Shown here: positions 54,477 to 64,000 of the stretch, piece after piece
Layout: the number at the start of each line of letters is the position of its first letter
How positions within the stretch are numbered: the first letter of the stretch is position 1
Source: Rhizobium tibeticum
GTDB lineage: Bacteria; Pseudomonadota; Alphaproteobacteria; Rhizobiales; Rhizobiaceae
Length of the DNA: 64,000 bases
Direction: 5' to 3'
Assembly (NCBI RefSeq): GCF_900110205.1
Contig: NZ_FOCV01000002.1
Location: forward strand, 293,257 to 357,256
Notes under the pieces: generated by a model
What the model saw: only the letters and a program-made list of their open reading frames with translations
Database searches by the model: none
Told to the model about the DNA's origin: nothing
Made by a program: the position numbers and the translations under genes

Positions 54477-56312
54477 ATGGCGCGTACGTGGTCGAAAAGA
54501 AGTTTGATTGTGGCGCTGGTCGCTTTGAGCTGGTTTGCCCCGCCGGTTCAAGCACAGGAACAGAACTTCCAAATTGGAACTTCGAGCATCGGCGAACTCA
54601 AATATAAGCCCGGCTTCAAGCATTTCGATTACGTTAACCCGAATGCGCCGAAGGGTGGGACGCTCAATCTTTCAACGACCGGCACCTTCGACACATTCAA
54701 CCCGTTGCCGGCGAAGGGCGAACTTGCCGACGGCGCGGCGCTGGTTTTCGAGACGCTGACAAAGTCCGCCGATGATGAGCTGCTCGCCAGCTATGGACTT
54801 TTGGCCGACGGCATTTCCTTTCCGGCGGATATATCGAGCGCAACCTTCCGGCTGCGCGCCGAAGCAAAGTGGGCGGACGATCAGCCGGTTACACCTGAGG
54901 ACGTCATCTTCAGCCTGGACAAGTTCAAGCAACTGAACCCGCTTTACGCCAACTATTACAAGCATGTCGTTCGCGCCGAAAAGACCGGTGACCGCGACGT
55001 GACCTTCATCTTTGATGAGAAGGGCAACAAGGAGCTTCCGAACATCCTCGGGCAGTTGATGATCCTGCCGAAGCATTGGTGGGAAGGGACGGGTTCGGAC
55101 GGAAAGCCGCGCGATATTGCCAAAACCACGCTAGAGCCGATCATGGGCTCCGGTCCATACAAGATCGCCGCATTTACCGCCGGATCCACGGTCCGCTACG
55201 AACTCCGCGACGACTATTGGGGCAAGGACCTCAATGTCAATGTCGGCCAGAACAACTTCCGCAATGTCAATTACACCTTCTTCGGAGATCGCGAGGTCGA
55301 GTTCGAGGCCTTCCGTGCCGGCAACGTGGATTACCGCCAGGAAACGCAGGCGAGCCGTTGGGCCAAGGCTTATGACTTTCCCGCCATCAAGGATGGACGC
55401 GTGATCCGTGAAGAGGTGCCGAATGCGTTGCGCGCCGTCGGCGTCATGCAGGCGCTAACGCCCAATCTGCGACGCGATCAGTTCAAGGATGCACGCGTTC
55501 GCGAAGCCCTAAACTACGCTCTCGATTTCGAAGATCTCAACCGCAACCTCGCTTTCAATGCGTTCAAGCGCGTCGACAGCTACTTCTGGGGCACGGAACT
55601 TGCGTCATCCGGGTTGCCGCAAGGGCGCGAACTCGAAATTCTCCAAAGCCTGAAAGATCAGGTTCCTCCTGAAGTCTTCACCACGCCATACACCAATCCG
55701 GTCGCTGGCGACCCGCAGAAGCTTCGCGACAACCTGCGAAAGGCGATCGGGCTTTTCAAGGAGGCGGGCTACGAGCTTCAAGGCAACCGTATGGTCAATA
55801 CCAAGACCGGCCAGCCGATGAGCTTCGAAATCCTGTTGTCCAACCCCTCCTTCGAGCGCTCGGTGATGCCGTTTGTGAACAACCTCAAGAAGATTGGCAT
55901 CGACGCGCGCCTGCGCACCGTTGACGCTTCCCAATATACGAACCGCGTCAGAAGTTTCGACTACGACATGATCTGGTCTGTCTGGGCCGAGACGATGAAC
56001 CCGGGCAATGAGCAGATGGACTATTGGGGTTCGCAATCCGCAAACCAGCAGGGTTCGCGCAACTACGCCGGCATCGCCAATCCAGCGATCGATGCCCTGA
56101 TCCGGATGATCATTTTCGCGCCCAATCGTGATGAACAGGTCGCTGCGATTAAGGCGATGGACCGCGTCCTCCTCGCCAATCACTATGTGATCCCGCTTTT
56201 CTACAGCAATAACTCGCGCATAGCCTATTGGAACAAGCTGGCCCATCCCGACGAACTGCCGACTTACTCCATCGGCTTTCCCGATGTCTGGTGGTCGAAG
56301 GATGCGAAATAG
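54477..56312 (+). CDS. yejA: Peptide ABC transporter binding protein (YejA-like)
   Basis: Periplasmic family-5 solute-binding protein, 611 residues, with signal peptide MARTWSKRSLIVALVALSWF up to VQAQ. Start ATG at 54477 has GGGG upstream; the frame is open for 48 codons earlier without a site. The lipid-independent SBP5 core is typical (FDYVNPNAPKGGTLNLS; LEPIMGSGPYKI). It begins the yejABEF set, separated from yejB by 169 bp. In S. meliloti a homologous transporter has been linked to host antimicrobial NCR peptides. Confidence 0.92.
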   Translation: MARTWSKRSLIVALVALSWFAPPVQAQEQNFQIGTSSIGELKYKPGFKHFDYVNPNAPKGGTLNLSTTGTFDTFNPLPAKGELADGAALVFETLTKSADDELLASYGLLADGISFPADISSATFRLRAEAKWADDQPVTPEDVIFSLDKFKQLNPLYANYYKHVVRAEKTGDRDVTFIFDEKGNKELPNILGQLMILPKHWWEGTGSDGKPRDIAKTTLEPIMGSGPYKIAAFTAGSTVRYELRDDYWGKDLNVNVGQNNFRNVNYTFFGDREVEFEAFRAGNVDYRQETQASRWAKAYDFPAIKDGRVIREEVPNALRAVGVMQALTPNLRRDQFKDARVREALNYALDFEDLNRNLAFNAFKRVDSYFWGTELASSGLPQGRELEILQSLKDQVPPEVFTTPYTNPVAGDPQKLRDNLRKAIGLFKEAGYELQGNRMVNTKTGQPMSFEILLSNPSFERSVMPFVNNLKKIGIDARLRTVDASQYTNRVRSFDYDMIWSVWAETMNPGNEQMDYWGSQSANQQGSRNYAGIANPAIDALIRMIIFAPNRDEQVAAIKAMDRVLLANHYVIPLFYSNNSRIAYWNKLAHPDELPTYSIGFPDVWWSKDAK

Positions 56313-56481
56313 GCAGGCAGGAAGGCGGACTTGCATTGCTGAGGTGACTGGGCTCCAAATGAACAATGCGAATCAGGACAAGGCACTGCGTGCCGGGCGA
56401 CACCACAAGGAGACTGCACCGATTGAACGGCGATAGACTGGACGGCATACGACGCGAGCTTTCCCGGAAGGGTCTTCACTG

Positions 56482-57573
56482 ATGGGGGCCTATATCTTTC
56501 GCCGCCTGCTTTTGATGATCCCGACGATCATCGGCATCATGGCCATCTCCTTCACCGTCATTCAGTTCGCTCCCGGCGGTCCGGTCGAGCAGGTCATCGC
56601 GCAACTGACCGGCGATGCGCAGGGCGCAGACGCGCGCATTTCCGGTGGCGGCGGTGATCTTCTTGGCAGCGGACTTGACGAAGGCAGCTCGAAATATCGC
56701 GGCGCCCAGGGCCTCGATCCGGAACTCATCGCCAAACTGGAAAAGCAGTTCGGCTTCGACAAGCCAGCGCTGACGCGTTTCGGCGCGATGATGTGGAACT
56801 ACATCCGCTTCGATTTCGGCGAGAGCTTCTTCCGCAACACATCCGTGCTCGAACTGATCAAGGAAAAGCTGCCGGTCTCAGCCTCGCTCGGCGTCTGGAT
56901 CATGATCTTTTCCTATGGCATTTCGATCCCGCTCGGCATCCGCAAGGCGGTCAAGGACGGTTCCACCTTCGACGTCTGGACCTCAGGTATCATCATCATC
57001 GGCTATGCCGTTCCGAGCTTCCTGTTCGGCATCCTGCTGATCGTGCTCTTTGCCGGCGGATCGTTCTACGACTGGTTCCCGCTGCGCGGGCTTGTCTCCG
57101 ATAACTTCGACCAGCTCGCCTGGTGGCAGAAGCCTCTCGACTACTTCTGGCATCTGACATTGCCTCTGATCTCGCTCTCGCTGGCGGCGTTTGCGACGAC
57201 GACGCTTCTGACCAAGAACTCCTTTATCGAGGAGATCAAGAAGCAATATGTCGTGACCGCGCGGGCAAAGGGGCTGAACGAGCGGCAGATGCTTTACGGC
57301 CATGTGTTCCGCAACGCCATGCTGATCATCATCGCCGGCTTCCCCGGCGCGTTCATCTCCGCCTTCTTCACCGGCTCGCTGCTGATCGAGAACATTTTCT
57401 CGCTCGATGGGCTGGGGCGGCTCGGCTATCTCTCGGTCGTCAACCGCGACTATCCGATCGTCTTTGCGACGCTCTACATCTTCTCGCTGCTCGGGCTGTT
57501 CGTCAGCCTGATCTCCGACCTGATCTACACATGGATCGATCCGCGCATCGACTTCGAGCGGAGGGACGTGTGA
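56482..57573 (+). CDS. yejB: Peptide ABC transporter permease YejB
   Basis: Inner-membrane permease, 363 residues, six membrane segments. Start ATG at 56482 after GGAAGG at 10 nt. A long periplasmic insert follows the first helix ([20 protein letters not shown]). The coupling segment [21 protein letters not shown] is the DppB-type loop. The stop TGA overlaps yejE ATG (TGATG). Confidence 0.92.
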   Translation: MGAYIFRRLLLMIPTIIGIMAISFTVIQFAPGGPVEQVIAQLTGDAQGADARISGGGGDLLGSGLDEGSSKYRGAQGLDPELIAKLEKQFGFDKPALTRFGAMMWNYIRFDFGESFFRNTSVLELIKEKLPVSASLGVWIMIFSYGISIPLGIRKAVKDGSTFDVWTSGIIIIGYAVPSFLFGILLIVLFAGGSFYDWFPLRGLVSDNFDQLAWWQKPLDYFWHLTLPLISLSLAAFATTTLLTKNSFIEEIKKQYVVTARAKGLNERQMLYGHVFRNAMLIIIAGFPGAFISAFFTGSLLIENIFSLDGLGRLGYLSVVNRDYPIVFATLYIFSLLGLFVSLISDLIYTWIDPRIDFERRDV

Positions 57574-58721
57574 TGGACACCGCCGCCAATCCGACGACCG
57601 CGACGCCGGTCAAGCCGCCTCGCAAAGGCCTGCGGTCGCCGACCAACGTCCGCCGCTGGAAGAATTTCAAGGCGAACCGCTGCGGCTACTGGTCGCTCTG
57701 GCTGTTCCTCATTCTGTTCGTGCTCAGCCTGTTTGCCGAGTTCATCGCCAATGACCGGCCGATCATCGCCTCCTACAAGGGCGAGATCCTGTTTCCCGTA
57801 GTCGTCAACTATCCCGAGGAAAAGTTCGGCGGCTTCCTGGCCGAGACGGATTACCGCTCCGACGTCATCACCGACGAGATCAATGCCAACGGCTGGATGA
57901 TCTGGCCGCCGATCCGCTACTCCTATCGCTCTGTCAATTCGAACATCCCGCATTCGGCGCCGACACCGCCCTTCTGGCTGATGAGCAAGGAGGAGCGCTG
58001 CTCCGGCTATCCGCAGGGAGCGGCCGACCGCGGCTGCAACCTTGGCAATCTCAACTGGCTCGGCACGGACGATCAGGCACGCGATGTGCTTGCCCGTGTC
58101 ATCTACGGCTTCCGCGTCTCGGTCCTGTTCGGCCTGGTACTGACGATCTGCTCGGCCATCATCGGCGTCAGCGCCGGCGCGATCCAGGGCTACTTCGGCG
58201 GCTGGACAGACTTGCTGCTGCAGCGCTTCATCGAGATCTGGTCGTCGATGCCGGTGCTCTACATCCTCTTGATCATCGCGGCCATCCTGCCGCCCGGCTT
58301 CTTCGTGCTGCTCGGCATCATGCTGCTCTTCTCCTGGGTTGGCTTCGTCGGCGTCGTGCGCGCGGAATTCCTGCGGGCCCGCAACTTCGAATATGTGCGC
58401 GCTGCCCGCGCGCTCGGGGTGAACAACCGGACGATCATGTGGCGTCATCTGCTGCCAAACGCGATGGTGGCGACGCTCACTTTCCTGCCGTTCATCCTGT
58501 CGGGCTCAATCACGACGCTGACCTCGCTCGACTTCCTCGGTTTCGGCATGCCGCCCGGTTCGCCCTCGCTCGGCGAGATGATCGCCCAGGGCAAGGCGAA
58601 CCTGCAGGCGCCGTGGCTCGGGCTGACCGCGTTCTTCACCATGTCGATCATGCTGTCGCTCTTGATCTTTATCGGCGAAGCCGTTCGTGATGCATTCGAT
58701 CCCAGGAAGACGTTTCAATGA
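57573..58721 (+). CDS. yejE: Peptide ABC transporter permease YejE
   Basis: Inner-membrane permease of the DppC type, 382 residues. Cytosolic N-terminus, then a first helix (SLWLFLILFVLSLFAEFI) and a large periplasmic domain (residues 65-150), then the five-helix core with FEYVRAARALGVNNRTIMWRH as the coupling loop. Its start shares one base with the yejB stop and its stop overlaps yejF (ATGA). Confidence 0.92.
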   Translation: MDTAANPTTATPVKPPRKGLRSPTNVRRWKNFKANRCGYWSLWLFLILFVLSLFAEFIANDRPIIASYKGEILFPVVVNYPEEKFGGFLAETDYRSDVITDEINANGWMIWPPIRYSYRSVNSNIPHSAPTPPFWLMSKEERCSGYPQGAADRGCNLGNLNWLGTDDQARDVLARVIYGFRVSVLFGLVLTICSAIIGVSAGAIQGYFGGWTDLLLQRFIEIWSSMPVLYILLIIAAILPPGFFVLLGIMLLFSWVGFVGVVRAEFLRARNFEYVRAARALGVNNRTIMWRHLLPNAMVATLTFLPFILSGSITTLTSLDFLGFGMPPGSPSLGEMIAQGKANLQAPWLGLTAFFTMSIMLSLLIFIGEAVRDAFDPRKTFQ

Positions 58722-60355
58722 CTGACGCTGCCGAAACACTGCTTTCCGTTCGCGATCTTTCGGTGGCTTTCCACCAGGCCGGAGATACATCGCTGGCTGT
58801 CGATCACGTGTCGTTCGATATCCGCAAGGGCGAAGTCGTGGCGCTGGTTGGCGAGTCCGGCTCCGGCAAATCGGTCTCTGCCAATTCGATCCTGCGCCTG
58901 CTTCCCTACCCGGCGGCAAGCCATCCCTCGGGCGAAATCCTGTTCAAGGGCAAGGACCTGCTGAAGGCGTCCGACAAAGCATTGCGCGCGGTGCGCGGCA
59001 ATGACATCACCATGATCTTCCAGGAGCCGATGACATCGCTCAACCCGCTGCACACGATCGAGAAGCAAATTGCTGAGATCCTCGAACTGCACCAGGGCCT
59101 GACCGGGCAGGCTGCCCGCAAGCGGATCCTTGAATTGCTGAACCAGGTTGGCATCCGCGAGCCCGAAAAGCGCCTGAACGCCTATCCGCACGAGCTTTCC
59201 GGTGGGCAGCGACAACGCGTGATGATCGCCATGGCGCTCGCCAACCGGCCGGAGCTGCTGATTGCCGATGAGCCGACGACGGCGCTCGACGTCACCGTGC
59301 AAGCGCAGATTCTGGAGCTGCTGCGGCAACTGAAGGGCCGGCATGGCATGTCCATGCTTTTCATCACCCACGACCTCGGCATCGTTCGCAAGTTCGCCGA
59401 CCGCGTCTGCGTGATGACCAAGGGCAAGATCGTCGAGACTGGTACGGTGGAAGAGGTCTTCCGCAATCCGAAGCACGACTACACCCGGCATCTGCTGGCG
59501 TCCGAGCCGCGCGGTGAGCCGCCGCTTGCCGATCCCTCCAAGCCGGTCGTGATGCAGGGGGCCGATATCCGCGTTTGGTTCCCGATCAAGGCCGGCCTGA
59601 TGCGCAAGGTCGTCGATCATGTGAAGGCCGTGGACGGCATCGACCTCCAGCTGCGCGCCGGACAGACGCTCGGCGTCGTCGGTGAATCCGGCTCCGGCAA
59701 GACAACGTTGGGCCTGGCGCTGACGCGGCTGATCTCCTCGCAAGGTCAAATCAGCTTCGTCGGCACGGATATAGCGAGCTATTCATTCACGGAAATGCGC
59801 CCGCTGCGCAATCAACTGCAGGTCGTTTTCCAGGACCCCTACGGCTCGCTCAGCCCCCGCATGTCGGTTGGCGACATCATCGCGGAAGGCCTCAAGGTGC
59901 ATGAGCGGTCACTCTCCTACGAGGAGCGCGATCAGCGCGTCTGCTGGGCGCTGGAGGAAGTCGGCCTCGACCCGCTGACCCGCTGGCGCTATCCGCACGA
60001 GTTTTCCGGCGGCCAGCGCCAGCGCATCGCCATTGCTCGCGCCATGGTGCTGAAGCCGCGCTTCGTGATGTTGGACGAGCCGACATCCGCGCTCGACATG
60101 AGCGTTCAGGCACAGGTCGTGGACCTGCTGCGCGATCTGCAGAAGAAGCATGACCTCGCCTACCTCTTCATCAGCCACGACCTGAAAGTGGTGAAGGCGC
60201 TGGCAAACGACGTCATCGTCATGCGCTTCGGGAAGGTCGTCGAGCAGGGTCCGTCCGCGGAGATCTTTCGCGCGCCGAAGGACGACTATACCAAGGCCCT
60301 GATGGCTGCCGCCTTCAACATCGAGGCGGTTCCGACACCCGCCGTCCAACAGTAA
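58718..60355 (+). CDS. yejF: Peptide ABC transporter fused ATPase YejF
   Basis: A 545-residue protein with two ABC modules. The first has [17 protein letters not shown] and [13 protein letters not shown]; the second has [17 protein letters not shown] and [13 protein letters not shown]. Powers the YejBE permease. Followed by the hydroxyacid dehydrogenase gene after 8 bp. Confidence 0.94.
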   Translation: MTDAAETLLSVRDLSVAFHQAGDTSLAVDHVSFDIRKGEVVALVGESGSGKSVSANSILRLLPYPAASHPSGEILFKGKDLLKASDKALRAVRGNDITMIFQEPMTSLNPLHTIEKQIAEILELHQGLTGQAARKRILELLNQVGIREPEKRLNAYPHELSGGQRQRVMIAMALANRPELLIADEPTTALDVTVQAQILELLRQLKGRHGMSMLFITHDLGIVRKFADRVCVMTKGKIVETGTVEEVFRNPKHDYTRHLLASEPRGEPPLADPSKPVVMQGADIRVWFPIKAGLMRKVVDHVKAVDGIDLQLRAGQTLGVVGESGSGKTTLGLALTRLISSQGQISFVGTDIASYSFTEMRPLRNQLQVVFQDPYGSLSPRMSVGDIIAEGLKVHERSLSYEERDQRVCWALEEVGLDPLTRWRYPHEFSGGQRQRIAIARAMVLKPRFVMLDEPTSALDMSVQAQVVDLLRDLQKKHDLAYLFISHDLKVVKALANDVIVMRFGKVVEQGPSAEIFRAPKDDYTKALMAAAFNIEAVPTPAVQQ

Positions 60356-60363
60356 AGAACACC

Positions 60364-61323
60364 ATGTCCGCAAGACCGCCCATCCTCGTCGACCTCAAGT
60401 TCGACCCTGAGACCGTTGCCCGCATCCTCAAGACGGCCTTTCCGGATCGCGGCAGCATCAATATTGCCGACCCGGCGAGCAAGAATCGTGATCTGACCGG
60501 CATAGACTATGCACTACTCTGGAAGCCGGACGCGGATCTTTTTACGCGTGCCCCGAACCTCAAGGCTATCTTCTCCGGCGGCGCCGGCGTCGACAGCTTC
60601 ATGAACCTTCCAGGGTTGCCAGACGTTCCGATCGTCCGTTTCGTCGATCGGAGCCTGACGACCCGCATGAGCGAATGGGTCGTGCTGCAGTGCCTCATGC
60701 ACCTCAGGCAACAATACCAGCACGACAAGGACCAGCGCGCGCGCATCTGGGGCAAGCTCGTTCCGCCTGAGGCAGCCGAGATCACCGTCGGCATCATGGG
60801 ACTGGGCGTGCTTGGCCAGGACGCAGCACGCAAGCTGAAGATCATGGGTTTCAACGTCATCGGATGGTCGCGCAGCGGCAAGGAGATCGACGGCGTCGAG
60901 ACGTTCGGCGCCGGTGAGCTCGATGAATTCCTGTCTCGAACGGATTTTCTCGTCGGCCTGCTGCCGCTGACCCCTGAGACCACCGGCTTCTACAATGCCA
61001 AGCTGTTCACAAAACTGCGGCAGGGCGGCGCGCTCGGCAAGCCGGTGTTCATCAATGCCGGCCGTGGTAAAAGCCAGGTCCAGGCCGACATTGTCGCCGC
61101 GGTTCAGAACGGGGTGCTCGGCGGCGCCTCGCTTGACGTATTCGCGGTCGAGCCCCTGCCATCCGACGATCCGCTCTGGGGGCTCGAGAACGTGTTCATC
61201 ACGCCGCACGATGCAGCCGTATCCGACGAGACCGCGCTCTTCCGGCATGTCGAGCACCAGATCGCCCGCTATGAGAGCGGCGAGCCGCTGCAATTCATTG
61301 TTGACCGACAGGCAGGCTATTGA
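60364..61323 (+). CDS. D-2-hydroxyacid dehydrogenase (glyoxylate/hydroxypyruvate reductase A type)
   Basis: NAD(P)-dependent cytosolic oxidoreductase, 319 residues, similar to GhrA. Cofactor motif GIMGLGVLGQDAARKL. Active-site Arg in FINAGRGK, Glu in SLDVFAVEPLP and His in ITPHDAAVS. Close spacing to yejF (8 bp) suggests cotranscription; a metabolic link is not evident. Confidence 0.9.
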   Translation: MSARPPILVDLKFDPETVARILKTAFPDRGSINIADPASKNRDLTGIDYALLWKPDADLFTRAPNLKAIFSGGAGVDSFMNLPGLPDVPIVRFVDRSLTTRMSEWVVLQCLMHLRQQYQHDKDQRARIWGKLVPPEAAEITVGIMGLGVLGQDAARKLKIMGFNVIGWSRSGKEIDGVETFGAGELDEFLSRTDFLVGLLPLTPETTGFYNAKLFTKLRQGGALGKPVFINAGRGKSQVQADIVAAVQNGVLGGASLDVFAVEPLPSDDPLWGLENVFITPHDAAVSDETALFRHVEHQIARYESGEPLQFIVDRQAGY

Positions 61324-61413
61324 GCGCAGGAACCATGCTGCGCGCCATTCGTTTTTCTCCCAGATGAAGTGCCGGGCAAACCATGGCTCGCGCGACACCG
61401 GAAGGAGAAAGGC

Positions 61414-61764
61414 ATGGCTCACCAGACGGAAACGCGCTGGGAACAATCCGACGGCAAGCTCCACGCCGAAGAGACGATTTCGCCAGTCAAGGCGAAGCAG
61501 GGCGGCATGGGCACGCGTATTCTTACGGTCCTGATCGTCGCGTTGATGCTTGCCTTCATCGTATGGATCCCCGTTGAAATCTGGGGCAAGAAGGAGGCGG
61601 CGGACGTCGCGCCGCAGCAGCCGGGACAGCAGCTTCAGTCGCAGCAGCCGTCACCGGCGCCATCGCCTTCGCTGCAGAACGGCAAGGCCGTACCAACCGA
61701 GACACCGTCCCAGCCGCCGGCATCGAACACGGCACCGGCAACCCCGAATGCGCCTGCGCAATAA
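61414..61764 (+). CDS. Small single-pass membrane protein with proline/glutamine-rich tail
   Basis: A 116-residue protein with a polar N-terminus, one membrane helix about residues 35-57 (RILTVLIVALMLAFIVWIPV) and a Pro/Gln/Ala-rich tail of 60 residues predicted in the periplasm. Start ATG at 61414 with AAGGAG 8 nt upstream. Function unknown. Confidence 0.75.
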   Translation: MAHQTETRWEQSDGKLHAEETISPVKAKQGGMGTRILTVLIVALMLAFIVWIPVEIWGKKEAADVAPQQPGQQLQSQQPSPAPSPSLQNGKAVPTETPSQPPASNTAPATPNAPAQ

Positions 61765-61935
61765 GAACGTGGCGGGTCAAGGCGGTCACCAGCAAGCCCT
61801 GCCGGATTGCCGGCGGGGCGCATTTCTATTTGCGCTGGACTTTATCGGCCGATTTTTCGATAAGAAAGCACACGAGCCGGTCTTCGTGCGTCGGCTTTTG
61901 GCGCGATTTGTCCGGTTTGGAAATGGGCGGAGTTC

Positions 61936-63240
61936 ATGGCCAAGACCGATATCGCACGGCGCGTTTACAATCACACCTGGAAGCTCGATCCGATTGTTCG
62001 CAGCCTGATCGACACCGACTTCTACAAGCTGCTCATGTTGCAGATGATCTGGAAACTCTATCCAGACGTCAACGCCACTTTCACGCTCATCAACCGTACA
62101 AAACGGGTGCTGCTGGCCGAAGAGATCGACGAGGGCGAACTGCGCGAGCAGCTCGACCATGCCCGTTCGCTCCGCCTCTCCAAGAAGGAGATGATCTGGC
62201 TCGCAGGTAACAGCTTCTACGGGCGCGCGCAGATCTTCGAGCCTGAATTTCTCGCCTGGCTCTCTCATTTCCAGCTGCCAGAATATGAGCTGTCGAAGCG
62301 CGACGGCCAGTACGTGCTCGACTTCCACGGATCGTGGAAGGACACGACCATGTGGGAAATCCCGGCGCTCGCCATCGTCAACGAGCTGCGGTCGCGCTCT
62401 GCGATGAAGGCGCTTGGGCCGTTCACGCTCGATGTTCTCTATGCCCGCGCCAAGGCAAGGATGTGGGAGAAGGTGGAGCGGCTGCGTGAACTGCCTGGTC
62501 TGCGCATCTCGGATTTCGGTACGCGCCGCCGCCACAGCTTCCTGTGGCAGCGCTGGTGCGTCGAAGCATTGAAGGAAGGCATTGGCCCCGCCTTCACCGG
62601 CACCAGCAACGTCCTGCTCGCCATGGATTCCGATCTGGAGGCCGTGGGCACGAACGCCCACGAGCTGCCGATGGTGGCCGCAGCGCTCGCCGCAACAGAC
62701 AAGGAACTGCGCAATGCGCCCTACAAGGTTCTGCGGGACTGGAACAAGCTTTACGGCGGCAACCTGCTGATCGTGCTTCCGGATGCGTTCGGCACCGCCG
62801 CCTTCCTGCGCGACGCGCCTGAATGGGTCGCTGATTGGACCGGCTTCCGCCCGGATAGCGCCCCGCCGATCGAGGGCGGCGAGAAGATCATCGAGTGGTG
62901 GAAAAAGATGGGCCGCGATCCCCGCCAGAAGCTGCTCATCTTCTCGGACGGGCTCGATGTCGATGCGATCATCGACACCTACAAGCACTTCGAAGGTCGA
63001 GTTCGCATGAGCTTCGGCTGGGGTACCAACCTCACCAACGACTTCGTCGGCTGCGCGCCGACGGAGATCTCCGGGCTCAACCCTATCTCCATCGTCTGTA
63101 AGGTCAGCGACGCCAACGGCCGCCCTGCGGTGAAATTGTCGGACAATCCGCAGAAGGCGACGGGCGACCCGGCGGAGGTCCAACGCTACCTGATGTTCTT
63201 CGGGACGGAAGACCGCGTCGATCAGGCTGTGCTCGTTTAA
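61936..63240 (+). CDS. pncB: Nicotinate phosphoribosyltransferase
   Basis: NAD salvage enzyme, 434 residues: nicotinate plus PRPP gives nicotinate mononucleotide. Characteristic segments are [35 protein letters not shown], and [15 protein letters not shown], which holds the phosphorylated His of the family. Full-length and ungapped. Confidence 0.95.
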   Translation: MAKTDIARRVYNHTWKLDPIVRSLIDTDFYKLLMLQMIWKLYPDVNATFTLINRTKRVLLAEEIDEGELREQLDHARSLRLSKKEMIWLAGNSFYGRAQIFEPEFLAWLSHFQLPEYELSKRDGQYVLDFHGSWKDTTMWEIPALAIVNELRSRSAMKALGPFTLDVLYARAKARMWEKVERLRELPGLRISDFGTRRRHSFLWQRWCVEALKEGIGPAFTGTSNVLLAMDSDLEAVGTNAHELPMVAAALAATDKELRNAPYKVLRDWNKLYGGNLLIVLPDAFGTAAFLRDAPEWVADWTGFRPDSAPPIEGGEKIIEWWKKMGRDPRQKLLIFSDGLDVDAIIDTYKHFEGRVRMSFGWGTNLTNDFVGCAPTEISGLNPISIVCKVSDANGRPAVKLSDNPQKATGDPAEVQRYLMFFGTEDRVDQAVLV

Positions 63241-63430
63241 GCGCCGCCCCGGCTCTCATCAAACCAACGCCAGTGTTGCGTCGTGACCTTGCGCTTGCCG
63301 ACCAAGATCTCCCGAAGCGAGACCAGGCTGCACCGTTCGGCTGCCGCTCCAAGAGGTGCTCCTCCGGCCACATTATCGCCCCACCGTGAATCATGCTCGG
63401 CGATCCGATTCCGACCTATGGAGAAAGAGT

Positions 63431-63679
63431 TTGAAAATCCCCTCCGTTGCAGCAATTGCCACGATCGCAGTCACGCTTATCGCAACGCCCACCCTTGCCG
63501 CAGAAAAGGCATTTGTGTCTTCGCTGGTTGGTACGCCGTGGATTGAAACCAAAGCCCAGTCCGGCCTACCCGGCCCGATGATGATCTTCCTGGCGAAAGG
63601 CAAACTCCTTATCGATTCCTGCTGGGAGACCTATGCTCTTAGGACGTGGAAGCAATCGTCCCCCAGGGAGGTGGCATGA
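63431..63679 (+). CDS. Small exported hypothetical protein, perhaps truncated by an IS
   Basis: An 82-residue product from a TTG at 63431 (GGAGAAAGAG upstream), with signal peptide (KIPSVAAIATIAVTLIATPTLA, about residues 2-23) and a small domain LVGTPWIETKAQSGLPG...CWETYALRTWK. The frame ends abruptly at REVA close to the IS110 left end, so the original protein may have been longer. An ATG at 63419 is in another frame and lacks the signal peptide. Confidence 0.5.
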   Translation: MKIPSVAAIATIAVTLIATPTLAAEKAFVSSLVGTPWIETKAQSGLPGPMMIFLAKGKLLIDSCWETYALRTWKQSSPREVA

Positions 63680-63805
63680 AAGATGCCGCGCCCGTTGAGA
63701 GAACGGATCACTAGGATGCAGACGCTGATCGAGGGACAGTCACACTTCCAGCCTTTCGGCTTACCTTATTGGGGTTCACTAGATCTCAACAAGGGAGTTG
63801 GAAGC
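63680..63805 (+). other. Left noncoding end of the IS110-family element
   Basis: About 125 bp before the transposase ATG with no gene. In IS110-group elements this side can encode the bridge RNA that guides target and donor choice, so one may be present. The exact element boundary cannot be set because these elements lack terminal inverted repeats. Confidence 0.4.
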
Positions 63806-64000
63806 ATGACTGCCTCTTATGATTACCATATCGGCGTGGACTACCACAAATCCTACAGTCACCTGGTGGTGCAGGACAGCAGCGGCAAGACGTTGCGCTC
63901 CGGCCGGGTGAAGAACGATCGCCAGTCGCTCGGTGGGTTTCTGGAACGCTACCGCGAGAACTCGCATGCCGTGGTCGAGGCCACCCGCAACTGGATGGTG
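63806..64000 (+). mobile_element. IS110-family transposase (N-terminal part, cut by window edge)
   Basis: The 65 visible residues begin MTASYDYHIGVDYHKSYSHL with the first catalytic Asp (GVDYHK) and continue to HAVVEATRNW, which holds the second acidic residue of the RuvC-like DEDD domain. ATG preceded by AAGGGAG. The serine-containing C-terminal domain lies outside the window. Confidence 0.85.

Noticed and set aside
1..64000. tRNA, rRNA or CRISPR features
   Set aside because: I looked for cloverleaf ends (CCA-like, TTCGA loops) and regularly spaced repeats; none held up. A sensitive scan (tRNAscan, CRISPR finder) would settle it.

Overview
The window is about 64 kb of high-GC alphaproteobacterial chromosome, most likely from Rhizobium or a close relative. 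The evidence is gene content and regulatory style: a perfect Irr/ICE iron box before mbfA, an alphaproteobacterial RpoH promoter before dnaK, PHO boxes in the CTGTCAT direct-repeat style, TTAA-N7-TTAAC (CtrA-type) boxes, a small RNA with the position and shape of the rhizobial MmgR family between marR and polA, and a YejABEF-type peptide importer. No tRNA, rRNA, CRISPR array or prophage was seen. Only the right edge carries a mobile element, a partial IS110-family transposase.

Layout. 1-3.1 kb: translation genes on the minus strand (infC, rpmI, rplT, pheS cut by the window edge). 3.1-6.7 kb: a hydrolase, a secreted transglutaminase-like cysteine protease, the iron exporter mbfA, an XRE regulator and a small unknown protein. 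6.9-14.7 kb: a class III cyclase with TolB-like and TPR parts, dnaJ-dnaK, and a class A penicillin-binding protein. 14.7-18.4 kb: two small secreted arginine-rich proteins, RNA-rich intergenic regions with two candidate small RNAs, and an M20 peptidase. 18.6-27.4 kb: a frameshifted MHYT-PAS-GGDEF-EAL gene, marR, the MmgR-like sRNA, polA and a soluble FtsK-type translocase.

27.7-42.0 kb is a complete carbon-phosphorus lyase locus. It has a phnF repressor facing phnGHI-(small ORF)-phnJKL-hexapeptide transferase, then phnCDE1E2, a DUF1045 2H-phosphoesterase-like gene, phnM and phnN, and finally a grpB-like gene. PHO boxes precede phnG and phnC, a PhnF-type palindrome lies before phnG, and a terminator-like hairpin separates phnD from the permeases. 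No phnP was found; the DUF1045 protein is a plausible substitute for it.

42.1-48.2 kb is an arsenic-resistance island in visible decay. arsR, aqpS, a glutaredoxin-type arsC and an MFS efflux gene are open, while the first arsC and arsH are frameshifted. The MFS gene ends in a piece that resembles the C-terminus of the hxlR gene 1.5 kb downstream, and it is followed by shuffled fragments of aqpS and arsC. 48.2-54.3 kb returns to core genes (gpmA, dapB, an ABC exporter, glucokinase, mgsA, mepA). 54.4-63.2 kb carries the yejABEF-like peptide importer, a hydroxyacid dehydrogenase, a small membrane protein and pncB. The window ends with a small secreted protein gene and the IS110 element.

All positions, motifs and pairings were read by eye from the sequence. 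Family names rest on recognised motifs and gene context, not on database searches.
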